Shown here: in pieces, positions 51,266-62,300 of the stretch
Layout of the letters: every line of letters begins with the position of its first letter
How positions within the stretch are numbered: the stretch's first letter is position 1
DNA from: Lates calcarifer
Lineage: Eukaryota; Chordata; Actinopteri; Centropomidae
Length of the DNA stretch: 64,000 nucleotides
Assembly: GCF_001640805.2 (NCBI RefSeq)
Contig: NC_066844.1
Coordinates: forward strand, 3,548,918 to 3,612,917
Direction: 5' to 3'
Made by a program: the position numbers and the translations under genes
Notes under the pieces: generated by a model
The model's database searches: none
The model's input: only the letters and a program-made list of their open reading frames with translations
What the model was told of the DNA's origin: nothing

Positions 51266-54200
51266 CTAATTGTTATTGATGCCAAATATAAGTTGCAGTT
51301 GGGTCTTGGCATGCTATCAAAGCCTAATGGGAGCTGTAGTTTTGCACAGTTGAGATTTTACTAAATACTGTGAAAAATTAACAATTAAACAATGTGTCAA
51401 ACAAAGATAAATGAAAGATAAATTATATGCAATCAATATGATTTACTCACTTTCCTGTGATTAAACTACATTACACATTAATTAAGTAAGGGAAATAATA
51501 TGCCAGCAGCAAAATGTTAAAAGTGATAGATTTTAATGTGATGAAGCAATTGGACATTAAACATTCTGAAGTAAAGTTGGCTCAGTTTGAGAACTTCTTT
51601 AGGCAAAGTACTCGCTTTTCATTTGCTGCCCCATCCATAAATATCCACTTGAATGGGTTAATGGTCTCTTTAGTTTCTTTTTACTGTGAGACTGAAACAG
51701 CTGCTAAAGGTCTTTGTGTGTTTGAGTCATTAAGTCTCCCAGAATGAGCAGAGAGTGGATAGGCAGAGTCAGAAAGTGACTGTGTGTTGGTGGAGTGAGT
51801 TTAATCATTGACAGCTTTTGTCTTAGTTAGAACTGGAGAACATTTATTCTGAAAGTCATGGTGGTCTCTGTTGTAGCTGTGAGTCCACTTCAGCTGTCAG
51901 CCAATCAGATTCCTCCCAGTGTGAGCTCATTGACTGATTGGCTGGTCAATAATTTGAATTCAAACAATGCTGATTTTTCTTCTTCATATTTTATAAGTGA
52001 CAGTGAATCTCTAAACTCAACATTTATTGCCCCTGCAATACAGAAATACAGCACAACAAGGATGTACCAAAAAGACTGAGGACAAAAGAAGGGAGAGTCT
52101 TTCATGTTATTTTTTCCACCCAGATTTTGATTTGTCCCTGATTTGGGACTTTTAACTTTGAACTGTTTTTGAACCTTTCCTCCCCCTTAATGAGGCTTTC
52201 ATCTGTTTTTATCCCTGCTCTCGATCACACACTGATACTGCGGAGGAGTTGTGTTGTCTTTATTTCTGTGCAAAAGTCGTAGGCGGGTAAAACCCCCATC
52301 AGACTGTAATTAAGCTCAATTGTCCTACAAACAAAATAAACGCAGATGAAGGCCAATGATCATCAAGTAAAACACCTTCCAGCTAAAGTCTAAATCCACT
52401 GTCATGAAGAGGATTGATCGCAGGGCGGTGGACTATTTCTGCCCAGACCTGCACTGAAAACTAATTATATTATAACTGCAGCTGGTAAGAAAAAAAAATA
52501 AAAATAAAAAGAACATTTCAGTCCCTTCTTTTGTCCAAAGCGTCTTTCAATAGCTGCGTTCATCCTTCACATGAAAAACAGCTAGATGTCATCAAAAAGA
52601 TGAAATTCAGCCCTTTCACACAAACTATTTGTGGAGCTATTTGTTATCTATAAGTTTTGCCAACGTTAGCATTAACATCTGTTTACTTACCAGCCTAAAT
52701 AAAATATTGCAAGTTCAGCATCAAATTTCATTCTTTTACTCGCTCAGTGTTTTGCTTCTAGTTCTATCACTTCTTTTCTTCTACTGAAGTTAGCATGCTA
52801 ATGAGTTAGCCCTGTCCTATCACGTTCCGATAGCAACTCACTGTAGCGCCTAGACTACCCTGAGGAAGTAGCGCTGCTCAGAGGGCACATTATAACTTCT
52901 TTTATCATAAACATGGCTGAAACTCTTGGCAAGCGATCATAACCAACACCTGCTCCAGGCAAGAAACCACATTGAGCAGCAGAGAAAACGTACAAATAGT
53001 CAGTTAATCAAAACTTTCCTTCTAAAGTCACTTTTCCAACTTTGTTGCCGTAATCTCTGCTGTGTAATAAAATTCCCTGCTCCGCTGTTGCTGCCCATTT
53101 CAATATTGCACCAGTCCGTCTAGTTGGTGACTCTGTGAACAATTATCTTTTTAAATGATGGTTTCACTTTTTCTATTTCAGATTTGGACAAAACTTATTA
53201 TGGGAAATACAGGACATCAATTAGTACGTGAGGTTGAGTAGGAAGAAGACAAACCAAAATAATATTACTTCTCTTGCATGAGAAAGTAACTGGATCATGG
53301 GGCAGGAATCTGATCTACAAAACTATCAACAGGGTCAATATAATCTTTAATGCTAGTAACACTTTGTGTCATTTGAAAATGCCACCAAACAAGTTTGCAA
53401 AGAGATGCATTAGAAAACATCCACAAAGACAATTTTAACGCTGAGAAAACTTTCCTTCAACATACTATTTTGTCATACATTCACAGCAGGTATCACAGCA
53501 GAACATAACAGTGATTTGTGATCTGATTACCAACAGGTTTGACTTAACGGATGGCAGGGTAAACAAAGACATAATGTCCCACCCCCGGGAATCCACATCA
53601 CCTCTCAACACCGGCCGCAGATAGACAGATAAGCGTTGCCCCGGCAAGAATGTTCTCCACGTTTTTGGTTGCTTCATATTTCAGAGGAAAAAAAAAACAA
53701 AACACAATGGTCGCCTTGGGCCGATTTTCCACTTACACGCAAATACCATTCAAATATTGATCCTCTGGCAACACTGAATTTGAATATCAACTTTCTTGAG
53801 CAATTCTGGAATCCTGGTGTATAGTTTCCTGGCAGCTGCTGAACATGTGTCAAGACATCAGTGCCTATAAGGACCCACAGGGTTCATGTCAGATTTTTGG
53901 AGTGTGCTTCAAAAATGTTCCTCAAAGCATTAGAACCACCTTAATTCATATTCTTATACTAAGTGTATGAAACGATAACATGCAAACAAAGTAATGGTGT
54001 GAAAGATTTCGCTTGTTATGTATTCCCACCTGAAACTGAAGCAGTGTCAGATCCTGTTGTCTGTATCTCAGGTTAGAGACAAGCAACTTATATGGGTGTT
54101 TAAGGTGGGCGACTTGTTGACTTAGCAGCACATGTGTGGTAGTAATTTGAGGTGAATAAAAATTGCATTATTGTCTTAAAATTGGATAATTTTTCAGAAA

Positions 54201-55626
54201 CCAGAACAAAGATCTTATGGTTTTTGTAGGATACTTGCAAGCTTTTAATATATTTTTATGTAGTATGCAGTACATTTTAGATTATTGTATTTTGCAAATC
54301 AAATCTTTATCTTGAAAGTAACTTTAGCAGCTGTTAAGCAAATAGAGCAATAAAGTGTTTGAGAAAAACACAAAAGTATGGATGATTAAGACAGGGCTGT
54401 TTCAGCTCAAAAAGAAACTTTTAAAAATTCAGGTGGCAATCCAGGTGTGAACCCAGGAGGACCTTTTAACGCAGAGAAGTTGTGTGGTTTTTAATGTCAG
54501 GCTTTTCTTCAGCTCCCTCAGGATCTCTCCTCCTGTACCTCTGGTTTTCAGAGTGTGCTGTGCACTGCTGGGTTACACCCTGAGGGAAAGTTTACAGGAA
54601 TGCAAATCTTATTCAAATATTTCTGTCAAGAATGTAAGATTAGTTATCTTTGAATGCAGGAGGAATTACAGGCTGTCTGTCATTAACTGTAACTAACAGT
54701 AACTGGAAGCTTTTGTGAAGCCAAACAAAAAAAGAAAAACATCTGGAGGCGAAAAGGTCACTTTGGTGGAAAATGTCACACTTTAGTGTATTTTTTTTCA
54801 CTTTCATCACTGACCTTTTCAGAAAACACCTTCAGCAGAGCAGCTGAGTTGTGATTTCCAGACTTTCAAAGTGTCGACAGGATGGTTTCCCTCAGATGGT
54901 AAAGTGGGTGTGATGTGGCAGTGTGGGAGCTTTAACAGGTAGTTTCACAACCTCAATGATGCACTGCTCAAAATGAGAGAACAAAAGTCACTCAGTTGTG
55001 TAGTTTCTTATCAAGAATATCATTAGGAAGAATATTTGTGATGTTTCATTTTCATTCAACTTATTGGCGTGTTGTTGCAGTTGCAGAGTGTCACAGTCCT
55101 CAGCAGCAGGAATAGAAACAGTCTTTGTTCCCAGGAAACAAGTTTTGAGATATTAATGAATTTCTAAGCACCAACTGTAACTCTAAATCATTTTTAGCTT
55201 GATTGATGGGATGTAAAGGCAAAAGCTGCATCCCAATTCAGAGGACATGACCCTCCCAAAGGTGTGTCCTTCCGTTAAACCAAAGAGACCAAAACTAATG
55301 GTGTATTCAGGTGCACCCTGTTATGTCAAGGTAAACATTTGCATGCTTATCACCAGGAGATCTATCTCAAAAGGTTGTCAAATTGCAAATCCCAGCAGTT
55401 AATTGTTTCCATGATAAAGACATTAACAGTATAAGGTGTAACTTCTATGTCAATACAGAGTGGACAACAAACTAAATGAGTTTATGAGAGTTTAATTGAA
55501 CTCTGTTATTTAAATCCCTTAAATGCACAGAGAAATAATCTTCATGACTGAACCTTTGCTAAGCTTCATTTGTCATGTTCAAGTATTGTAGAAGGTGGGA
55601 TTTTTAAAAAGTCATCAACGGTTTAT
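51266..55626. other. Non-coding, nothing recognised
   Basis: AT-rich sequence, an A-rich patch at 52491-52510. No frame over 80 codons with protein-like composition. Confidence 0.5.
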
Positions 55627-55875
55627 TGTGTGTTTAGCAAGCTCAAGAGTCTACAGCAATGCTAGCGATCCCAAAGCAAAGTATTGAACAAACTGACCTG
55701 TGGGTGGCACTAGATAAAAAGTCAGAGGATCACCAAAGTCAATAGGGTTCATCCTCTGGGGACCACAAATGCCCATACCAAGTTTAATTGCAATTCATCT
55801 GAAATTCATGAAGATATTTCATATCTAAACCAAAGTAGTGGACCAACAACATGGCCATCCGTGTGTGAAACCTGT
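55627..55875 (+). repeat. Percomorph interspersed repeat, copy 2
   Basis: GGTGGCACTAGATAAAAAGT, CAGAGGATCACCAAAGTCAA, TTCATCCTCTGGGGACCAC and AAAGTAGTGGACCAACAAC follow the 3' half of the repeat whose 5' half is at 28.1 kb. Confidence 0.7.
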
Positions 55876-57774
55876 CACTGACTTTTACCACCGTATGGAG
55901 AAACTGTAGGGATTAAGCAGCTGCAGGCCAGCTGCCTGTGGTTCAGATAGTAACACAGAGTACTGTCACACAGCCAGGAGGTTATGTAATATCACACACT
56001 TCTTCTAGGAATACATACCACACACAGGTCTGTGTCCTTACTGCTGAAGGTCCTGACTCCTCTAACAACTTTCCAGGGATTTGGAAGTGCATGTGTGTGT
56101 GAGAGAGAGTTTCCATGTGAGTGTGTATTTTGGACAGCCTCTGATTTCACTGGTCCTTGGTGATGTGGAAGTTGAAGCTCTGTTTCTCCTGCCAACTTCA
56201 ACGTCATCAGAAGGAAAAACTAAACTAAAATGGACACTGAAAAGAGGCTGTGTGAACTCAGCTGTCCATGCACATCTGCAAGGGAGTATAGAATGAATAA
56301 AATGCCCTTTATTGTCATTATACTAAAGTACAATGAGATTGGAGTATAATCAATGCCTTAGAAATGAAATGAAACTATCAAACATCTGTAGCCTGCTTCT
56401 CATTTCTGCTTGAGGCTTTCGACTCGAGGCTACACCAGCTGGCACTAGCACAGAGTGGGTGTTTAAGTTAAAGTTGCATTTTGGGTGATAGAGGCTCCAG
56501 ATTCTGACAAGGAAGAAGAATATGTCATGTCTAGTGCGGGTGCATCAATTTTGACCCTTACATCATCATCATCACAACATTGTCTGTTATTCAGTGAGAG
56601 GACAACCTGGCCTAGTAAGCTGGATCACAGCCAACATGTTTAATCCTACTTACTATTAATCATTTTCAGGAGTCAAGTCGCATGACTTTTTCTTTTTTTT
56701 TTCCCTGGAGAAAAGATCTGGTATCTCAGCAGCAGCTGCTTGCTTCAGGCAATAGCGTAAAAAGCTTCTGCCTGTTACCTGCATGTGGTAGTTAAACTGC
56801 TGTTGACATACCTGTTCCTGATGTCAGATGGCTATAGGAGCAATAAATAGCGATCTAATCACAGGTCATAAATACTACCTGGCAATCACAGATGATTGTA
56901 ATTCTTAGACTTTCTATGAAACCACTCTTTCATATTTGACAGCAGAAGTATTTGACTGGCCAGTGGCAAGTGAAGGTTTCATGTTCTGGTGGATATGTTG
57001 GGAGTTTCTGTGGCCTTACTGAGCACTTGTACATGATATCCAGCGCCACCAGTGATTCTGATCCTCAGCCCCTTGCTGTATTGTTGGGAGATGCCTTCAC
57101 CTCATATTCACCGGTCAGGAATTTACCTCCTCCATAGCAGCAAAACACATTAGATGAGCTGTCAGATACTCCTGTGGGTTGAAGTGGGTTTCCTAAACAC
57201 TGTTAGGGCTGACTAGATCCAAACTGCTCATAAAAAACAGGCTGATAAACTCGCTAGCTTAGAGACATTAGAGCTGGAAACAACTCAAAATGAAAACACT
57301 CTAAATGTAATGTAAAGTAGGGACCAACACCCACTTCCTATCTGCTAGTGTGAACATGTAAATGTCCAATTCTCAAAGCTCATTTTCTCAGGCTTAATAT
57401 GTGGAAAACATATTAACATATTGTCTCTTTGCACCAATATGTTGTTTGCATGCAGTCATTTTCCCCTCCGAAGTATTTGCACATTTGTTTGTTCATTGCT
57501 AAGAAAAAAATTACAAAAACAGCATTTATTAGATTTAAACAATACATCTATTTCATGTAATTCCTTGGATACTGCACCCAAACACACAAAACACACGCAC
57601 TTACACAATTTGGCATCTGCTGTGCCAACTCCTCACACTTGGGCTTTCTGTTTGGATGGGCTCACAGCCAGAGGACACACACACACTGTACACAGTAAAC
57701 TGTTGCTCAACGAGCTGTAACCAGGAAAGCCTCTGAGCTCAGCAGGAGGAAATATGAACCTTCAACCCCTGAAG
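55876..57774. other. Non-coding
   Basis: A phrase TTTATTGTCATTATACTAAA near 56310 resembles the tail of a common fish repeat. Nothing else recognised. Confidence 0.45.
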
Positions 57775-58064
57775 GAATGAAGAGACTGTTTCAGATAGAG
57801 ATTTGGAGAAGGAGAGAGGAGAGGAAAGAAGAACTAAAAAAACACAGATAAAGACATTGAATAGAAGAAGCAAGACAAAAAAAATATAGATAAAGACTAT
57901 GAAAGACAAGGTGAAGGAGAAGAGAGGTGACAAAAACAATAAATAATAAAAAGAATGAGAGAGCTGGAGAGGGAATTTTCTGTGAATGTCAAAAACAAAT
58001 CCATTTTGTTTCCCAGAACTGATGTATTTAGCCTGGATGTCAATGAACCATCCACCCCTCTGTA

Positions 58065-58107
<43 letters not shown>

Positions 58108-58110
58108 TTA
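57775..58110. repeat. Purine-rich tract and (TG)n(AG)n microsatellite
   Basis: Purine-biased from about 57775 to 57975. (TG)n from 58065 runs into (GA)n ending near 58107. Confidence 0.8.
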
Positions 58111-59825
58111 GCAGAACTACAAGCTTCAGTTCCTCGATGACAAAACATTGCCACCATCAGCCGAGAGTGAAGAAGTCAAAGGTTGGAGGTTGCAGAGTCC
58201 AGACAAAAGTCTCCAGGACCTCAGAGTGACCTTGTGAGGGAGGGGGAGAGATTATCGTCCATAACACAGACACAGCTATGTTTATATTAACATTGTGCGC
58301 CTACATACATAGAAATATTCTGTGATGTGACAGACGTATGTGCACGTGTCAAAAAGGACAAAACTTCTGTTTTCAGCCAAGAAAAAAAAAAAAAGATTTT
58401 TCTATCATTTTGTCGATTTGTTTGTGATTCATATCCAAACTTTGCAGATTTTATATTGTATTAAAGCTCAGGAAAAAAAGGTCAATAAAGAAGCTCTTTA
58501 CCTCCTTTATTCCACCACTGGCGAACAGAGACTGTCCTGCTAACAACAGCACAACAGCACCAGATGTGCAGCCAAGCTTAAAACAGGTAAGAGTCACAAG
58601 CTGAAAAAACTCTTTTTCAGACACCTCAACATGACATGCTCGCACTTAGTTGCATCTCATTTCCCTACATTTCTTGTGTCACATTTCATTTCTTAATTTC
58701 TTTTGTAGCACCTGATTGCTAATTCTAACAGAGTCAGAAAATTCCCCTTTTTAACTATAATTAAATAATCACTGAGGTATAAATGAGGACAAACCAGTCG
58801 CTGTTCTGAGCAAGATTAAACGGCAGCAAACGTCTCGGTCAGAGATCACATGCTCGACTCTGCAGAGAAAATCGGCACTGTTGACACTGACTTCAAAACC
58901 ACAGGTGTTATCTGTACAAACTGTTCAGAGTGACGTCCACTGTGGTCAGACCAGGGTTCAGCTCCTTGATGTACAAAACAAACAAACCAAAGTAAAGACT
59001 GAGAGTTCAGCTCCTGCTGTTTACCTGAACACACTGCTTACCTGAACAGGCCACATGACCCGCTGCGCCCCTGTGGAGCAGCTCAGACTGAGGCGGTCTC
59101 GTCTTGGGATTTACCTGTAAACACACACACAGAAAGAGTCCTGAGGGGTTTTACTGTGATCAGCAGTGTTTGAGTAGCCATCCATTTAACAGGCCATTTC
59201 CACAGAGCGGATGTATTTACATACATGCCCTCTGTAAAACAAACACACACACTCTCTCACACAGCAGTTAGCTTTCTCTGCTAATAGCTAACAGGCTGGG
59301 AGAAGGGATGGTGTAGTGCTGAAATCATTTACATGATAATCATCTGTTTAGTCTTCTGTGTGTTTGTGCTTCACACACGCACATGTTTACTCACTCTTTT
59401 GTAGACGTTCCTCTTCCTCGTTTCTTTCACATTTAAGCGTGTGTCATCGTGCCCTTTGGCAACATCACAAAGAGAGCGTTTACATACGCAGCATGAACTT
59501 GACCTCTGACCCACTTCAGGCGAAACGATTGTTTAAATTGTGGTGTAAACACTTTCATCTGTCTTCATCAGAGCAGCAGCTAGATCTTTTTTGTCCAGTC
59601 TCCTTTTTGGGTGTAAAACGCCTCAATCAGTTCAAACTGTGCAGGTCAAAGGTGATTAAACGCAACATTACAGATGTTGTGTTCATGGATCAAACAACAC
59701 AGTGCACGATTAATTGAATCCACGTGAACTGGTGCTATTTGAACATTGTAATGCAGAGGTTATCTTACATGGATTGTATGTGATGTTAGCTTTAAATCTG
59801 ATATTTATTCACAAAATCATTAACA
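58111..59825. other. Non-coding
   Basis: A-run at 58382-58394; short CA patches near 59117 and 59242. The 119-codon frame at 59358-59717 matches nothing I know. Confidence 0.5.
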
Positions 59826-60085
59826 TTAGTTGTCAACAGGAGGTGAATCCTAATGATTTAGGGGCTCAATGAACTTTCCATCTAGTGCCACCAGCAAGTC
59901 AGACTTTACTCTTGTCCTTCAGCTCATGGCAGGAGACCTCTAAATCAGTCTAAAACAGCTAAACATTAACATGTTAACATACTAACATGCTCTGTTTGAC
60001 CTGCTGAATGTCCAGATGTTGACATTTAGTGGTGGTTAAAATGCTAATTGTACACATGCTAACTTTCTAATGTGGTAAAAACAAT
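59826..60085 (-). repeat. Percomorph interspersed repeat, copy 3
   Basis: Reverse orientation: TCTAGTGCCACCAGCAAGTC then ACATGTTAACATACTAACAT and GCTAATTGTACACATGCTAA. Same family as 28.1 and 55.6 kb. Confidence 0.6.
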
Positions 60086-60589
60086 CCTGATGTCTGCTCT
60101 CAGGCCTTTAACCTACAGCATATGCAGCAAAATTACCTCCTTGTAGATTATTACAACATGAACGAAGCAGCTTTCTCTGCTCGTTCAGGCTACAGAAGCT
60201 CTGTACTGACAAATCGTTAGCCTTGGTTAGCAGCTTTAACCTTCAGTTCAATAGATATTTTTTGTTCTTTTCCAGCAGTCTGACGAAACAGAAATGTCAG
60301 TGTCAGCTCCTGGATTGTGTGATCAAATACGTCACATGACAAAATAAGTGATCACACTCACAGAACAGAGCTTTGAGCGGCTGAGTTTAGAAGGTGATCA
60401 AACATTTAGAGGGTGATCCAAAAAAGTCAGTTTGGACAGAAACACCTTTTGACAGTTCGGCTAAAGCTGTCACTCTGGTGATAATGGATATAGATAGGTA
60501 GATGTCAGCGGTTCTGAGCAAACAGAACACACACAAACTTACAGTTAGAGCCCACCCTCTTTTCTTTCTTTCACTATGTATGTTTGTCT
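60086..60589. other. Non-coding, nothing recognised
   Basis: No simple repeat or frame of note. Confidence 0.5.
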
Positions 60590-60970
60590 GCTGTTTTGGT
60601 CCAGAGCTGATTTTCCTGGTTTGACCCTCTCAGTTCCAATGAAGGGAACTCTTATTGTTACAGTTACATTTTAGACAATCGCGTGCTTCCAGCTTGGGAA
60701 AGTCCTTCCCTGTTTCAACATGATAATGCCCACTGTACACATGTCCATAAAGTTACCATTTTCCCATAACATCCCATTCAGCACCTTTGGGATGAAGCAG
60801 AACGCCGACTTTGAGCCAGACCTCATCAGTGTTAGACCTCACTAATGCTGTTGTGTCAAATCCCTGCGGCCAGAATCCAGAATTTCGTGGAGGCGGTTTT
60901 TAAATCGCACATATTCAACAGTCACATATGGCTGGAATGTCCTGGTGTCCACTTACTCTCAGCCATATGC
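60590..60970 (+). mobile_element. Tc1/mariner-like transposon fossil (family 2), 3' part with terminal repeat
   Basis: AGTTCCAATGAAGGGAACTC, CCTGTTTCAACATGATAATG, CACCTTTGGGATGAAGCAGA and AACGCCGACTTTGAGCCAGA match the end of a Tc1-like transposase gene. Readable pieces include FQHDNA (second catalytic Asp) and HLWDEAERR (third catalytic acid region), with an internal deletion and stops between them. The element ends near 60970 in a decayed terminal repeat (GGTGTCCACTTACTCTCAGC). The 5' half is absent. Confidence 0.85.
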
Positions 60971-61019
60971 TATAACTCATTCCCCTTGTCATCCTCATGT
61001 CTGCTCTTTCTCCCTCTCT

Positions 61020-61025
<6 letters not shown>

Positions 61026-61051
<26 letters not shown>

Positions 61052-61053
61052 CA
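61026..61053. repeat. (CA)n microsatellite
   Basis: Uninterrupted (AC)n next to the Tc1 fossil. Confidence 0.95.
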
Positions 61054-61234
61054 ATGTAAAATTAAAAACAGGAAGTTGCTCACATCCCACCGCACATTCC
61101 TCATCGCACACACACAACAGAGAGAACAAGAGGGGGGGTGGACAGATGACAGAAAAAAGGAAAAGCAAACCACACATATAATGCTCAGCACTCAGGAATG
61201 AATGGAATACCGTCTGTGTCAGTCAACACTCGCC

Positions 61235-61320
61235 TCTCATTGGCCGAGAGGAATCCTGTAGGCGGTGGAGAATGTTGTGATTGGCTGGAAAGGAACGCCG
61301 GGGCCGTTTGAATTGGCCGA
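61235..61320. promoter_or_regulatory. Triple inverted CCAAT cluster, promoter-like
   Basis: ATTGG at 61239-61243, 61280-61284 and 61312-61316 (41 and 32 bp apart), with flanks GGCCGAG or GGCTGG and several CpGs. TTTGAA (61307-61312), a CHR-like core, overlaps the third. Spaced NF-Y sites typify cell-cycle promoters. No matching gene is visible in the window. Confidence 0.4.
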
Positions 61321-61758
61321 GATTTCAAGCTGCTGCGTAATTCAATATCAGAATGACTAACAGGCTTCTTCCTCTTCTCCTCTCTGTGATAAAAAAAATT
61401 TTTTACTTACGGGAAGGCTGGCAAACTGGAACCACCCTTTTCTTTTTATTCATTCATTCAACAGAAAATGGGATTACAACAGCCTAAGTCATCTGCCACT
61501 GGCAAGATAAGATCACGTTTGTCAAACCACAATACAAGGAAGGTACAAGTCAGCCTTTGTTTTCAAGTTAAGGTCAAATGAGAAGACAAAAACACTGCAC
61601 AGAGAGAAACATAACCAAACATTTTTTTTGGCTCAGTCAGCTTAATGTTTTGATAAAGACACAGGACTGAATGAATGAATTCACTTTTCCCAACTAACTT
61701 TCATCTCAAACATTTGTTTCCAAAAATGCAAGAAACAAGAGATTTTTTGAGGAGACAA
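61321..61758. other. Non-coding
   Basis: An A/T homopolymer patch at 61391-61404. A donor-like GTAAGT occurs on the minus strand at about 61411, without exon support. Confidence 0.45.
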
Positions 61759-62155
61759 CCTGAAGGAAGCGAGAGATATGAAAATGAGAGAAGAAAAGAG
61801 AGAAAAGGAGACATATGAAGAGGACAGGAAAGAATGTCAGCAGGTAACACAAGAGAAAAAGAGGAAAGAAGGAAAAGAGAGAAGAAGAGTGATAGAAAAA
61901 AAAGAGGAGAAGAGAGGAAAAGAGGAAGGGCGTAGAGAGACACCTACAGAGGAAAACAGAAACAAGTAAGGGAAAAGGAAATGAGTGTGAGATGGAAAGG
62001 AATAAAGGATATTAGAGATGAGAAACCGCAATCAACAGGAAAGGGGAAACAAAATAGGGGGAGGAAGGAAGATCACAAGGGGGAAAGAGGAGGAGATGAA
62101 GGAGACACGAAGCGAGGATAGATTGTTAGAGTAATGAAGGGAGGAGGAGGAGCAG
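61759..62155. repeat. Long polypurine (A/G) tract
   Basis: About 400 bp very rich in A and G on the plus strand with few pyrimidines. Gives Lys/Glu/Arg-rich plus frames and Ser/Phe/Leu-rich minus frames that are not genes. Could form triplex DNA. Confidence 0.85.
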
Positions 62156-62300
62156 GTCCTCCTCTCCTCTCACCTGCTCACCTGTTCCCCGTTCCCTCGT
62201 TAGTTCCCTGAGGATATATATACCGCTCCATTTCCCCCATTGCTGTTTGCCACATTGTCTTGGTGCCATGTGCTTAGCTCTCTGTCTCTCTGTCTCTCTG
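62156..62300 (+). promoter_or_regulatory. TATA-containing promoter-like segment after the purine tract
   Basis: CACCTGCTCACCTGTTCC, then GGATATATATACC (TATATATA at 62215-62222) and a pyrimidine-rich CCATTTCCCCCATTGC start-like zone, followed by (CTGT)(CTCT) repeats at 62279-62309. The arrangement recalls promoters within fish retroelement LTRs, but no second LTR or coding part was seen. Confidence 0.3.

Noticed and set aside
61778..62031. Lys/Glu-rich and Ser/Phe/Leu-rich small proteins
   Set aside because: Translations of the polypurine tract on each strand.
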